Assembly (NCBI GenBank): GCA_015486015.1
Contig: WFSL01000014.1
Coordinates: forward strand, 1-64,000
From: Aquificota bacterium
GTDB taxonomy: Bacteria > Thermosulfidibacterota > Thermosulfidibacteria > Thermosulfidibacterales > B14-G1
DNA length: 64,000 nucleotides
Direction of reading: 5' to 3'
The position numbers and the translations under genes were made by a program. Under the pieces are notes generated by a model. That model was given only the letters and a program-made list of their open reading frames with translations, was not told the DNA's origin and did no database searches. Below are positions 10,632-18,984 of this stretch, piece after piece. Numbering within the stretch: the stretch's first letter is position 1; each line of letters begins with the position of its first letter.

Positions 10632-11374
10632 CCCTCAGCCTTTACCAAATCCACCAGTCGGGGCAGGAGGTCAGTGGCCCTCCCTTTAAGAAATAAAGTT
10701 GTGAGATCATGGGTAAGCCCTGTTTCCTCCAAGTTCACCTCTATTATTGTTCCCCCCTCCCTCGCCACCTTGTAAGGGAGCTCAGCCGCTGGGTAAACCT
10801 GGGCAGAGGTACCTACCACCAGCATCAGGTCGCACCTCCTTGCTTCCTCAAAGGCCTCACTCAAAGCCTCAGGGGGGATAGACTCCCCAAAGAACACCAC
10901 ATTGGGTTTTAAGATCCCAGAGCATGGACATCGAGGCGGCAATTCATCCAAGGAGACCTCTTCCACCCGAAAGCTCCTCCCGCAAGAGAGGCAAACGAGG
11001 GTTTCCCCATTGCCATGAAACTCTATCACCCTCTTACTTCCTGCCCGCTGGTGCAGGCCATCCACATTCTGGGTTACTACAGCCTTCAAAAGGCCCATCT
11101 CCTCCAATTCGGCTAAGGCAATGTGAGCAGCATTGGGTTGGGCCCTTTTCATGATCCCGTAAAGTTCACCCAGCATCTTCCAAACCTTCCCCGGATGATC
11201 CATGAATGCGGATATATGGGCATACTGAGCGGGATCGTACCTGTTCCACAGACCCTGGGCCCCTCGGAAGGCAGGTATCCCGCTTTCTACAGAGATCCCT
11301 GCCCCTGTCAAGGCTACAGCATAATGGGCCCTGCTGAGGGCCTCTGCTGCCTGGAATAGTGCATCATCACTCAT
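10616..11374 (-). CDS. cobB: Sir2-family NAD-dependent protein deacylase
   Basis: 252 residues, a class III/U bacterial sirtuin. NAD-binding motifs ALTGAGISVESGIPAFRG at the N-terminus and TQNVDGLHQRAG near 100, the catalytic His in EFHGN near 120, and a zinc module with C-x2-C (CLSCG) and CPC are all present. It removes acyl groups from lysines, releasing O-acyl-ADP-ribose and nicotinamide; in bacteria a common target is AMP-forming acetyl-CoA synthetase. It overlaps the methyltransferase gene by 8 bp and is the last gene of a five-gene minus-strand operon. Confidence 0.92.
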
Positions 11375-11999
11375 AATCCACCCTCACCAATGCAAAGGAG
11401 GCAAGTGGAAGGAATCTCACACCCAAAGGATAAAGGCATCCCCCCTTTTTTATACCCGTAATCACCCTCCTGTTGAGCCTGCAAGCCTCCTTCAACATAG
11501 ATTGTGTTGTGGAAAAGGAGAAAAACCGGCTACCTTTAAAAGTGGAGCTACTCCATAGCGATTTGATGCGCCTCTTCACGTTTAAGGGGCTTAAAGAAGG
11601 AAGAAAGGCCACAGCAACGCCATTGGCCGCTACCCGTACTGCCTCTAATAAGGCAAGGAAGGGATTGGGCACAAACTCCAAAACGGTGATTAGGGTCACA
11701 TATTGGAACGCTCCTCTACCAAAGGGCAAGAGTTGGGCATCACACTGGAGCAAAGGCATGTTAGGTGCCTTCTCCTTAAAAGAGAGGAGCATCTCTCGAG
11801 AGATATCTCCACCTATCACGGAGAAACCCATCTCCTTAAAACCTATAGTAAAGATTCCTGTTCCACATCCCACGTCCAAAAGAGAACCTCTCTCCTGCCA
11901 TAGTAGATTGTGAAAGAGATCACGCTCCTTTTCAAGTATTGCTGCTCCCTTTGCAGTTGCAAACCATGCGTCATATCCCCGGGGCGAAAACCTTACCAT
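11367..11999 (-). CDS. Class I SAM-dependent methyltransferase
   Basis: 210 residues with a Methyltransf_11-type core: motif I LLDVGCGTGIFT near 40, motif II acidic residue in IGGDISREML near 62, and LPFGRGAFQYVTLITVLEFV near 92 corresponding to motifs III-IV. The substrate cannot be told; similar proteins act on lipids, quinones or small molecules. A C-terminal basic stretch (NVKRRIKSLW) follows the core. It sits 26 bp after the thiamine-binding protein gene and overlaps Sir2. Confidence 0.8.
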   Translation of the reverse strand: MVRFSPRGYDAWFATAKGAAILEKERDLFHNLLWQERGSLLDVGCGTGIFTIGFKEMGFSVIGGDISREMLLSFKEKAPNMPLLQCDAQLLPFGRGAFQYVTLITVLEFVPNPFLALLEAVRVAANGVAVAFLPSLSPLNVKRRIKSLWSSSTFKGSRFFSFSTTQSMLKEACRLNRRVITGIKKGGCLYPLGVRFLPLASFALVRVDYE

Positions 12000-12025
12000 C
12001 CCCTTTCCAAGGCGAGGTGTTACCC

Positions 12026-12322
12026 TTAGAGCTTGGCCTTGACCGCATTCACCTTACCTTCCATGGTAAGCGGCTTGTCCCTTCTGTCATCTATCTTGAG
12101 GGTGGTTACCACGCGATGGATCTCCTCAGAGAACAAGGAGTTGTGCATCTCAAGGACCACATTCACAATCTCTGTAATGTCACCCTCTATAATTGTGCCC
12201 ATAGGGGTAAGCGTATGCTTAAGGCCCGAAGTTTCCAACACTTTAAGAACCTGGGCCACATACCTGCTGAGGGATGGAGAACCTGTACCCAGAGGTACCA
12301 CTGTCACTTCCGCCACAGCCAT
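12026..12322 (-). CDS. MTH1187-family thiamine-binding protein
   Basis: 98 residues matching the small ferredoxin-fold family MTH1187/YkoF-like (DUF77). Typical blocks are [17 protein letters not shown] at the N-terminus and [10 protein letters not shown], then [11 protein letters not shown] near 39. Homologues form tetramers and bind thiamine; some structures carry bound thiamine or ions. In this operon it lies between an EF-Tu-like domain protein and a methyltransferase, an arrangement that gives no direct functional hint. It begins 13 bp after the preceding gene. Confidence 0.85.
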   Translation of the reverse strand: MAVAEVTVVPLGTGSPSLSRYVAQVLKVLETSGLKHTLTPMGTIIEGDITEIVNVVLEMHNSLFSEEIHRVVTTLKIDDRRDKPLTMEGKVNAVKAKL

Positions 12323-12335
12323 ATCTCTATCCCTC

Positions 12336-12596
12336 TTAGATCTCTTCCTCTACCTTGTACACCCTATCCCCGGGACGCACCCTCTCAGGGACCTTGATGC
12401 CCACAAAGTCCCCTGGCTTTGCCTCTTCTATGGGGCTCCTCTCAATCTCCATAGATTCCACCTGAGTCGTGAAGTCTGTTGTGGCTCCTTTAAAATGGAG
12501 TTTGTCACCTACCCTAATGGTATCCTTTACCTCTACAGCAGCGACACTTACCTTACCGAAAAACTTACTTACCCTTCCCACTTCCACCTCTGGCAT
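12336..12596 (-). CDS. Translation elongation factor EF-Tu domain-2-like protein
   Basis: 86 residues that resemble a free-standing EF-Tu/EF-1A domain 2 beta-barrel: [18 protein letters not shown], then [11 protein letters not shown] near 29, [24 protein letters not shown] near 45 and [11 protein letters not shown]. No GTPase domain is present. Stand-alone copies annotated as elongation-factor-like proteins occur in archaea and anaerobic bacteria, with no known role. The start lies inside the lipoprotein gene (32-bp overlap), indicating tight coupling. Confidence 0.78.
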   Translation of the reverse strand: MPEVEVGRVSKFFGKVSVAAVEVKDTIRVGDKLHFKGATTDFTTQVESMEIERSPIEEAKPGDFVGIKVPERVRPGDRVYKVEEEI

Positions 12597-12975
12597 GCTC
12601 CTCCTCCTTCTCTATCCTGGCATTGATAGCCGCTATCTCCTTGTTGGCCCTATCTACCCACTTATGCTTAGGATATCGTGAGACGAAAAGCTTATAATAC
12701 CTTAGGGCATCCAGGTAGTCTCCTGTTCTCCTGTACGTCCGAGCCAACATGAACATGGCCTCGTCAGCCAACCCATTGTTGGGATAATAGCTCACTATGT
12801 CCGTAAAGGCCGTTATAGCCCTGGAATAATCCCCAGAATTAAAGGCATCCAAACCCTCCTCATAAAGTGGTGCGGCGGGGTTCATGACATTCACCTTCAT
12901 GTTACCTCCACCATAAGTACACCCCATGAGGAAAACCAGAGCAGCCATTACCAATACCTCTGCCACCTTGTTCAT
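12565..12975 (-). CDS. TPR-containing outer-membrane lipoprotein (BamD/YbgF-like)
   Basis: 136 residues from the ATG at 12975, which follows GAGGGGGAGGAG; a longer frame upstream lacks support. A lipoprotein signal peptide ends in the lipobox FLMGC with Cys19 as the lipidated residue. Residues about 40-115 form two or three tetratricopeptide repeats (YEEGLDAFNSGDYSRAITAF, ADEAMFMLARTYRRTGDYLDAL). The pattern of spacing, with FVSRYPKHKW, is that of the BamD/YbgF outer-membrane class, though it is only half the length of BamD. It is the promoter-proximal gene of the operon that ends with Sir2. Confidence 0.75.
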   Translation of the reverse strand: MNKVAEVLVMAALVFLMGCTYGGGNMKVNVMNPAAPLYEEGLDAFNSGDYSRAITAFTDIVSYYPNNGLADEAMFMLARTYRRTGDYLDALRYYKLFVSRYPKHKWVDRANKEIAAINARIEKEEEHARGGSGKGK

Positions 12976-13345
12976 CTCCTCCCCCTCGCGAAGGTTTTTT
13001 CTATACTCAAGTACACAAACCAACAAGCTCAAACAATTTCAAAACAACAAATTTTACACTTTTGCGCTGTACCCCCTCAACCCTTGATAAAAAACCCACC
13101 GCAAATCTGCATCTCCCTGATTCTTTAAATAAATTAAAATATCCAAAAACGGGGAAAAAATAAAGAGGTACTCTCCCCTTTTCTGGACAGGAGGAGAATC
13201 AATCCCCTGGGATCAGAGAATCATAAGGCTCCTTGACCTCCCTTAGGGGCGGATAATAAACTCCTCAGAGATTGGTCATGGCATATAAGGCCGGCGGCAG
13301 GTTTAGGTGCCATTTTTGATCTTATGGGAGGTGTATTAGGTAGCG
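12976..13345. other. Divergent intergenic region, lipoprotein operon / pyrC
   Basis: About 370 bp without a gene, between two divergent operons. The part next to the lipoprotein gene (13033-13160) is AT-rich with A and T tracts and probably carries the minus-strand promoter. A plus-strand TTGACC at 13233 is followed after only 15 bases by TAATAA, a poor promoter candidate for pyrC. No RNA gene or strong attenuator hairpin was seen. Confidence 0.4.
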
Positions 13346-14638
13346 ATGACCAAAGAAAACCGCAGAGACTGGCTCATTAAGGGAGGACTCGTCATTGACC
13401 CCCCTTCTGGAACTATGGAGGTAAGGGACGTGTTGGTGGAAAGGGGAAGGATCTCAGGCATTGCCCCCCAAATTTCCAAAGAGGGGGTTTCTATCATAGA
13501 TGCCCGCGGGATGTGGGTAGTGCCAGGACTCATAGACATACACGTTCACTTCAGGGATCCTGGCTACGAATACAAAGAGACCATTGAAACCGGCCTAAAG
13601 GCTGCCGCATCTGGGGGATTTACCCAGGTCTGTTGCATGCCCAACACCTCCCCTGTAAATGACACAGGGGCTATCACCCTCTACATGAGAGAGAAAGCCA
13701 AAAAGGTAAAGGGGCCACTCCTCTATCCTGTGGGCGCCATCACCAAGGGACAAAAGGGGGAGACCTTAGCAGAGATAGGGGACATGGTGGAGAATGGGGC
13801 TGTGGCCATCTCAGACGACGGTCACCCTGTGATGAACTCCGAGACGATGCGCAGGGCCATGGAGTATGCCAGCCACTTTGGCATACCCGTGATGGATCAC
13901 TGTGAGGACAAGAACCTCTCTGCCGATGGTCTCATTCACGAGGGATTGGTTTCCACAGCATTAGGGTTCAAAGGGATCCCATCGGCATCAGAAGAGGTGA
14001 TGGTGGCCAGGGACATCTGCCTTGCGCGCCTCACAGGTACACGGGTTCACCTCCAGCATCTCAGTTCCAAGGGTTCTGTAGAGCTTGTGAGATGGGCAAA
14101 GAACATGGGCCTCCCTGTCACCTGTGAGGTAACACCCCACCACCTTACCCTCACCCATCACGCAGTAGAGACCTATGACACCAACACCAAGGTAAACCCA
14201 CCCCTGAGGACGGAAGAGGACCGCCAGGCCCTCATAGAGGGGCTAACCGAAGGGGTGGTAGACTGCGTGGCCAGCGATCATGCCCCTCATAGCCTAAAGG
14301 AAAAGGACGTGGAGTACGACTTGGCGGCCTTTGGTATTTCAGGAGTGGAGACAGCCTTAGGCATCGTGCTGAGACTTGTTCAGGAGGGAAAACTCAGCCC
14401 GCTGAGGGCGATAGAGGCCATGAGTACATCCCCAGCCAGAATAGTGGGACTGGATGGAGGGGGTCTTGGGGTGGGCCAGCCTGCCCATATCACCATAATA
14501 GATCCTGAGAAGACTTGGGAAGTGAAGCCCGAGGAGATGCTCTCTAAGGGCAAGAACACCCCCTTTGCTGGCTGGAAATTGAAGGGCAAGGCCATAATCA
14601 CCATGGTAAATGGGGAAGTGGTGTGGGAGGCAAGGTGA
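13346..14638 (+). CDS. pyrC: Dihydroorotase, class I
   Basis: 430 residues, the multifunctional (class I) dihydroorotase length. It closes carbamoyl-aspartate to dihydroorotate in pyrimidine synthesis. Metal-site motifs are visible: [13 protein letters not shown] near 61, an Asp in AISDDGHPV near 152, DHCEDKNL near 178, HLQHLSSKG near 232, and ASDHAPHS near 305 with the catalytic Asp. GGGAGG lies 15 bases before the ATG. carA follows with a 4-bp ATG/GTG overlap; pyrB, which often precedes pyrC, is not in the window. Confidence 0.95.
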   Translation: MTKENRRDWLIKGGLVIDPPSGTMEVRDVLVERGRISGIAPQISKEGVSIIDARGMWVVPGLIDIHVHFRDPGYEYKETIETGLKAAASGGFTQVCCMPNTSPVNDTGAITLYMREKAKKVKGPLLYPVGAITKGQKGETLAEIGDMVENGAVAISDDGHPVMNSETMRRAMEYASHFGIPVMDHCEDKNLSADGLIHEGLVSTALGFKGIPSASEEVMVARDICLARLTGTRVHLQHLSSKGSVELVRWAKNMGLPVTCEVTPHHLTLTHHAVETYDTNTKVNPPLRTEEDRQALIEGLTEGVVDCVASDHAPHSLKEKDVEYDLAAFGISGVETALGIVLRLVQEGKLSPLRAIEAMSTSPARIVGLDGGGLGVGQPAHITIIDPEKTWEVKPEEMLSKGKNTPFAGWKLKGKAIITMVNGEVVWEAR

Positions 14639-15780
14639 CCCGGAAGAGAAAAAAGGCGATGCTGGCCTTGGCAGATGGGGCTGTTTTTGAGGGCTACTCC
14701 TTGGGGGCTGAAGGGGAAACCTGGGGAGAGGTGGTCTTTAACACAGCTATAACAGGTTACCAGGAGATACTTACCGATCCCTCATATAAGGGCCAGATAG
14801 TGGCCATGACATACCCTCTCATAGGGAACTATGGGGTGAATTTAGAAGACGTGGAATCCAAGAAGCCCTTCGTTGAGGGCTTCATTGTTAAAGAATGCAG
14901 CCGCATCACCTCCAATTGGAGGTCCCAAACAGGCCTGGATGAGTACCTGAAGAGACATGGGGTCGTGGGCATACAGGGCATAGACACCAGGGAGCTTACC
15001 ATGCGCTTGAGAGAAGTAGGGGCCCAGACCGGCGTCATTTCCACAGTGGACCTGGAGCCGGACAGCTTAGTTGCCAGGGCGAAGAGCCTGCCGTCATTAG
15101 AGGGAAGGGACCTGGTTAGAGAGGTAACCTGTAGAGAGAAATACCAATGGCGACAGGGCATCTGGAACTTGGCAAGGGGATACGAAAGTGTGCATCCTGA
15201 CAGAAGTGCTCCCCATCTGGTGGCATATGACTTTGGGATAAAATACAATATTTTGCGCATCTTTGCCCATTTGGGATGCCGCATCACCGTGGTGCCTGCC
15301 CAGACCCCTGCAGAGGAAGTGCTGGAGTTGAAGCCTCATGGTGTCTTCCTTTCCAATGGTCCAGGAGACCCTGCCCCCTTGAGCTACGCCATAGAGAACG
15401 CTAAGAAGCTCCTGGGCAAGGTGCCCCTTTTTGGCATCTGCTTAGGGCATCAGATTTTGGGGCTTGCCTTGGGTGGCAAGACCTATAAGCTCAAATTTGG
15501 GCATCATGGGGCCAATCACCCTGTAAAGGATCTCACCACAGGCAAGGTAGAGATTACCTCCCAGAATCATGGATTTGTGGTGGATATGGATTCCCTGGGG
15601 GATAGGGTGGAGGTAACCCATATAAACCTCAATGACCATACCGTAGAGGGGTTGAGGCACCGGGATATCCCTTTATTTTCTATTCAGTATCACCCCGAGG
15701 CATCTCCAGGGCCCCACGACTCTGCCTATCTCTTTGGCAGGTTCGTGGAAGTCATGAAACGTTTTGTCCCTTCAAACTGA
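14635..15780 (+). CDS. carA: Carbamoyl-phosphate synthase small (glutaminase) subunit
   Basis: 381 residues from a GTG at 14635 that overlaps the pyrC stop and has GGGAGG five bases upstream; GTG 14623 and ATG 14659 are alternatives. The N-terminal domain ([32 protein letters not shown]) is typical of CarA. The C-terminal class I amidotransferase has the nucleophile in FGICLGHQ near 264 and the His-Glu pair in [12 protein letters not shown] near 347. It supplies ammonia from glutamine to CarB. carB is not adjacent: the next gene is convergent. Confidence 0.95.
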   Translation: MTRKRKKAMLALADGAVFEGYSLGAEGETWGEVVFNTAITGYQEILTDPSYKGQIVAMTYPLIGNYGVNLEDVESKKPFVEGFIVKECSRITSNWRSQTGLDEYLKRHGVVGIQGIDTRELTMRLREVGAQTGVISTVDLEPDSLVARAKSLPSLEGRDLVREVTCREKYQWRQGIWNLARGYESVHPDRSAPHLVAYDFGIKYNILRIFAHLGCRITVVPAQTPAEEVLELKPHGVFLSNGPGDPAPLSYAIENAKKLLGKVPLFGICLGHQILGLALGGKTYKLKFGHHGANHPVKDLTTGKVEITSQNHGFVVDMDSLGDRVEVTHINLNDHTVEGLRHRDIPLFSIQYHPEASPGPHDSAYLFGRFVEVMKRFVPSN

Positions 15781-16830
15781 GGCCCTGAGCAGGACTTTGG
15801 GGATCTTCCCCATATACTCGGCAGCGGTCGTTAGTGCTACACCCTTCTCCTGTGCCGCCTCCCATACCTCCTGGGTATGTTCCCGATACATGGGTTCCCG
15901 GAGAAGGTGATGGTCATACACAATAATAGATGCCCCAGACTCTTCCACCAATCTTCTACCATTCTCCACGGCCCTCTTCAGGTTTGTCTTGCTTAGGATG
16001 TAACCCAGCATGTAGGTCATGGGGCCGTCCAGGATCAAGACATTCGGGTGCTCATTTATGATCCACTGGGCATAGTCTTCTATAATAGGCCCGTTGATAT
16101 CCCCGGAGTGAATGAGCTTCTCACCACCATGTTCCACAATCGTGGCAAAGACCCATCCTACGGCAGAGAACTCCACCCCATGAAAAAGGGGCTTACTAAA
16201 CCTAAGCCTGGTCATGCCCAAAGTGACCTCCCTGCCATCGGCAAAGGAGACCGCCAACTCGGGTAACTCTATTTCCTTAATCCACGGCCACCTTTCCCAC
16301 CTCTTCACCCTCCTCCTAAACCTATCCTGGCCCCTCTTTAAAAGGGCATTTCTACGATCTGTATAATCCCCAAACTCCCTACCACACGCCAAGGGCAGAT
16401 TTTCCATAGGGTCACTGATACTCAAGCAGCGAGGGGATCCTCCTGCGGGCAGGGATCCCCCCCTACCGAAGGTCTGATGAAGCCTCTCAAAGAAATTCCA
16501 TGCCCTTTCACGCTGGGAGTCGTTGATGAATGTATTGGGGTCCTTCACGAACAGATGCTTCCCTCGATAGATTTGGACGTGGCGGGGAACGAAATGGTCG
16601 TAGTGGTAGTGAGAGATCACCACCACATCTGCCCTCTTGAGTGCCCTGAGAACAGCTCCTCTCGCCTCCCTCAGCCACCTGGATTTCTCCTCCTCCGTGG
16701 CAGGAAATCCCGGATGCATCACCGCTGCCCCGGGGTCTATCAGCACCCTCACATCAGGGGTCTCTACAAAGACACAGACACTCTTAGCACCTAAGGAATC
16801 AAACCAGACAAGCTCAAAGGAGAGGCCCAT
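15772..16830 (-). CDS. UPF0282-family metallo-beta-lactamase-fold hydrolase
   Basis: 352 residues. The N-terminus [27 protein letters not shown] and the metal motif [11 protein letters not shown] near 88 mark the UPF0282 family, which I know chiefly from archaea. Further metal-ligand candidates are HSGDINGP near 240 and YDHHLLRE near 300. A basic insertion ([16 protein letters not shown], near 165) and an aromatic-rich segment follow. No substrate is known. It converges on carA with a 9-bp overlap and is 10 bp downstream of the broken acyl-CoA dehydrogenase. Confidence 0.78.
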   Translation of the reverse strand: MGLSFELVWFDSLGAKSVCVFVETPDVRVLIDPGAAVMHPGFPATEEEKSRWLREARGAVLRALKRADVVVISHYHYDHFVPRHVQIYRGKHLFVKDPNTFINDSQRERAWNFFERLHQTFGRGGSLPAGGSPRCLSISDPMENLPLACGREFGDYTDRRNALLKRGQDRFRRRVKRWERWPWIKEIELPELAVSFADGREVTLGMTRLRFSKPLFHGVEFSAVGWVFATIVEHGGEKLIHSGDINGPIIEDYAQWIINEHPNVLILDGPMTYMLGYILSKTNLKRAVENGRRLVEESGASIIVYDHHLLREPMYREHTQEVWEAAQEKGVALTTAAEYMGKIPKVLLRASV

Positions 16831-16839
16831 AGATTCCCC

Positions 16840-18065
16840 TCACTCAAACACCACCTCTTCCTCATTGTAGTCTGTAGCATCCAACTCCACCTCTCGCTCA
16901 TCCTTCTTGCCTTTCAGCACCTCCCGATAGTACTCATGCTGGATGATGAGATTCATAACCTCACTGGTTCCGGTCCAGATCATGGCCAGCCGGATATCCC
17001 TCAATAGCCTCTCTACAGGGAACACATTGGTATAGCCTATTCCGCCCAGGATCTGCATGGAGTGGTTCACTACCCTCCAGGCCACCTCTGTGGCAAAGCG
17101 TTTGGCTTCAGAGACCAACCTCCTGGCGTTGCCATCTTCGTCTGCAGCCCTGGCTGCAAGATACACTAACCCCCTGGCAGCATCCAATTCCATAATAGCA
17201 TCAGCTACTTTGAAGCTTACACCTTGGAATTCCCTAATGGGTCTTCCGAAGGCCTTGCGCCTGCTACTGTAACGAACAGCCACATCCAAGGCAGCCCTGG
17301 CCATGCCCAATACTCCAGCAGCAGAGGTAAGCCTCTCTGGAATCATCATGCTGTCAAAGATAAGGAATGCCTCATTCTCACTTCCCACCAGGTTCTCCTT
17401 GGGCACCTTCACATTATGGAAGACAATCCTCCCTGTTCCTCCCCCCTGGTGCCCATCAAACCATAGACCTTCTTTACCTCCACCCCCATTCCCCTCTCGA
17501 TTATAAAGGCGCTTAGTGCCCTCTGCCCAGAGGCATCGGGATTGGTTCTCGCATACACAAAGAAGAAGTCTGCCCCTTGGGCCCCAACAATGAAGCGCTT
17601 CTGGCCGTTAAGAAGATAATGATTCCCCTCCATCCTGGCAGTGGTAGTGGCACCAAAGAAATCAGAGCCTCCCCGGGGTTCCGTCAAGGCCTCGGCAGCC
17701 ACCAGTTCGCCGGCCAACATAGGTTTAAGGTATCTCTCCTTTTGCTGAGGGGTCCCGAAACGTACCAGCGCTTCCCCTACTATGCTGGGCATGGCAAAGG
17801 CGCAACTCAGAGAAGTGCCCAAAACCCCCATCTCTTCTAAAGCCCATATCTCTGCTGTCCAGGGAAGCCCCCTACCCCCAAACTCTTTGGGAAACCTAAC
17901 GCCCAACAGGCCCTGTTCGCCCAGCCTCTTCACAAACTCCCTGGGGTATTCCACCTGACCCATGTCCATCTCTTTAATAAGCTCAGGTGGCACCTCTTCC
18001 TTCACAAACCGCCGCACCTCATCCCTCAGCGCCCTCTCCTCCCCGCCCATCAGCACATCATACAT
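16840..18065 (-). pseudogene. Acyl-CoA dehydrogenase interrupted by a one-base frameshift
   Basis: Two adjoining minus-strand frames make one acyl-CoA dehydrogenase of about 408 residues. The first (18065-17409) holds the N-terminal helical domain and the FAD-binding middle segment (EALTEPRGGSDF near 128); the second (17412-16840) continues with [29 protein letters not shown] and the C-terminal [11 protein letters not shown]. The break lies in a run of six C on the plus strand (17441-17446). Adding one base restores [14 protein letters not shown], the expected family sequence, so the total of 1226 bp is one short of a whole frame. It may be a real inactivating mutation or a homopolymer sequencing error. 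The enzyme would oxidise an acyl-CoA with electron-transfer flavoprotein as acceptor. Its start has an AGGAGGTGA site. Confidence 0.85.
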
Positions 18066-18137
18066 AACTCACCTCCTAAGCCAATCCTGTCAGGAGGATG
18101 GGCCTCTTCCAAGGGAAAGGCAAGTCCCGATCTCCTA

Positions 18138-18187
18138 TTGCATTTAGCTGAAAAGGGTATATAAAGATATGTGCAAATTGCACATAT
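18138..18187 (+). promoter_or_regulatory. Promoter with PadR-type palindromic operator
   Basis: A perfect inverted repeat of two 10-base arms around one A spans 18167-18187 (ATATGTGCAA/TTGCACATAT). It contains ATGT-N9-ACAT, very close to the ATGT-N8-ACAT consensus bound by PadR-family repressors. A promoter is placed just before it: TTGCAT at 18138, a 16-base spacer, and TATAAA at 18160. The operator therefore covers the expected transcription start and abuts the first possible start codon of the padR gene, as expected for self-repression. It also lies 100 bp before the divergent acyl-CoA dehydrogenase. Confidence 0.75.
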
Positions 18188-18199
18188 ATGGAGAATGAA

Positions 18200-18559
18200 G
18201 TGGGACATTGGTGTTGGGGAGGTGGTGCCAGATGGGGAAGTCCAGGTGAGTGGCTGGCCCTTTGGACAATGCTCATGGTGGCAGAGGGTCCTGTACATGG
18301 ATACGAGATACTGAGCCGACTACACAATATGGGTAGAGAGGTTAACCCTGGCTCCCTTTACAGGAGCTTGAGGATGTTGGAAGCCCAAGGTTTGGTAGAG
18401 TCTCGATGGAGTGTAGGAGGGGGACCAGCAAGGAGGCTATACAGGCTTACGCCTGAAGGGTGGAGCTATCTCAAGTCCTTGAAAGGTCTCCTTGAGGGCG
18501 AAAAGGTCCTATTGGAGAGGGTGATTAAACGGATAGAAATGCTGGAAAAGAGGAGGTGA
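18200..18559 (+). CDS. PadR-family transcriptional regulator
   Basis: 119 residues from a GTG at 18200 that has GGAG six bases upstream; an ATG at 18188 is in frame but touches the operator and has no ribosome site. The winged helix is seen as LMVAEGPVHGYEILSRL, then VNPGSLYRSLRMLEAQGLVES and RLYRLTPEGWSYL, all PadR hallmarks. A C-terminal helix (LLERVIKRIEMLEKRR) should make the dimer. The palindrome at its own promoter argues for autoregulation. It is followed after 4 bp by a tryptophan-rich protein gene, which is probably its regulated partner. The ligand is unknown. Confidence 0.88.
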   Translation: MGHWCWGGGARWGSPGEWLALWTMLMVAEGPVHGYEILSRLHNMGREVNPGSLYRSLRMLEAQGLVESRWSVGGGPARRLYRLTPEGWSYLKSLKGLLEGEKVLLERVIKRIEMLEKRR

Positions 18560-18563
18560 GATC

Positions 18564-18896
18564 ATGTGGAGATGGTTTGGCTGGGGCAGAGGCTTCGGCA
18601 GGGGCATGGGTCGAGGCTGGTGGGGGCCATACTGGTGGGGACCATACGGATACAGGACCCCCCAGGGGTACACCTATGTAGGGCCCTGCAGGTGTGGCTT
18701 CGGCCCGAGGGCATTCTATGTGGACGACCAAGGGCGCCTTCTCCATGCCTCACAGGTATGGGGCTGGGGGACATGGTACCCATGGTATCCAGGGTCTACT
18801 GCCCAAAGTGAAGCCGAGGCGCTAAAGGCTGAGAAGGGAGAGTTGGAAAACCGACTAAGGGAGATTGAGGAAAGGCTCAAGAACATGGAGGGTTAA
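18564..18896 (+). CDS. Tryptophan/glycine-rich protein with C-terminal coiled coil (DUF5320-like)
   Basis: 110 residues in two parts. Residues 1-77 are dominated by Trp, Gly, Tyr and Arg (11 Trp, in clusters such as WWGPYWWGPY) with a CRC motif at 42-44; residues 80-110 form a charged coiled coil (EALKAEKGELENRLREIEERLKNM). This layout resembles the DUF5320 group of short proteins, glycine/methionine-rich then helical, found next to metal- or nitrogenase-type operons in anaerobes. I cannot assign a function. A GGAGGTGAG site precedes the ATG, 4 bp after padR, and a terminator hairpin follows. Confidence 0.65.
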   Translation: MWRWFGWGRGFGRGMGRGWWGPYWWGPYGYRTPQGYTYVGPCRCGFGPRAFYVDDQGRLLHASQVWGWGTWYPWYPGSTAQSEAEALKAEKGELENRLREIEERLKNMEG

Positions 18897-18935
18897 GCAT
18901 TCCCTTTTGAGGCAAAGTGGTTTTTTAGTGGGAAA

Positions 18936-18971
18936 GGGAGAGATAGACGGGCTTTTAGCTCTATCTCTCCC
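18936..18971 (+). terminator. Bidirectional terminator hairpin
   Basis: A perfect 12-bp inverted repeat (GGGAGAGATAGA/TCTATCTCTCCC) with a 12-base loop lies between the padR operon and the convergent gltX. On the plus side it is followed by TCATCTTTCTG, and on the minus side by TTTCCCACTAAAAAACC. It probably ends transcription from both directions. Confidence 0.7.
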
Positions 18972-18984
18972 TCATCTTTCTGTT

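Noticed and set aside
13233-13259. TTGACC/TAATAA as a pyrC promoter
   Set aside because: Spacer of 15 bases is too short to support a call.
14635-15780. Expectation of carB after carA
   Set aside because: The next gene is convergent and unrelated; carB is simply not in this window.
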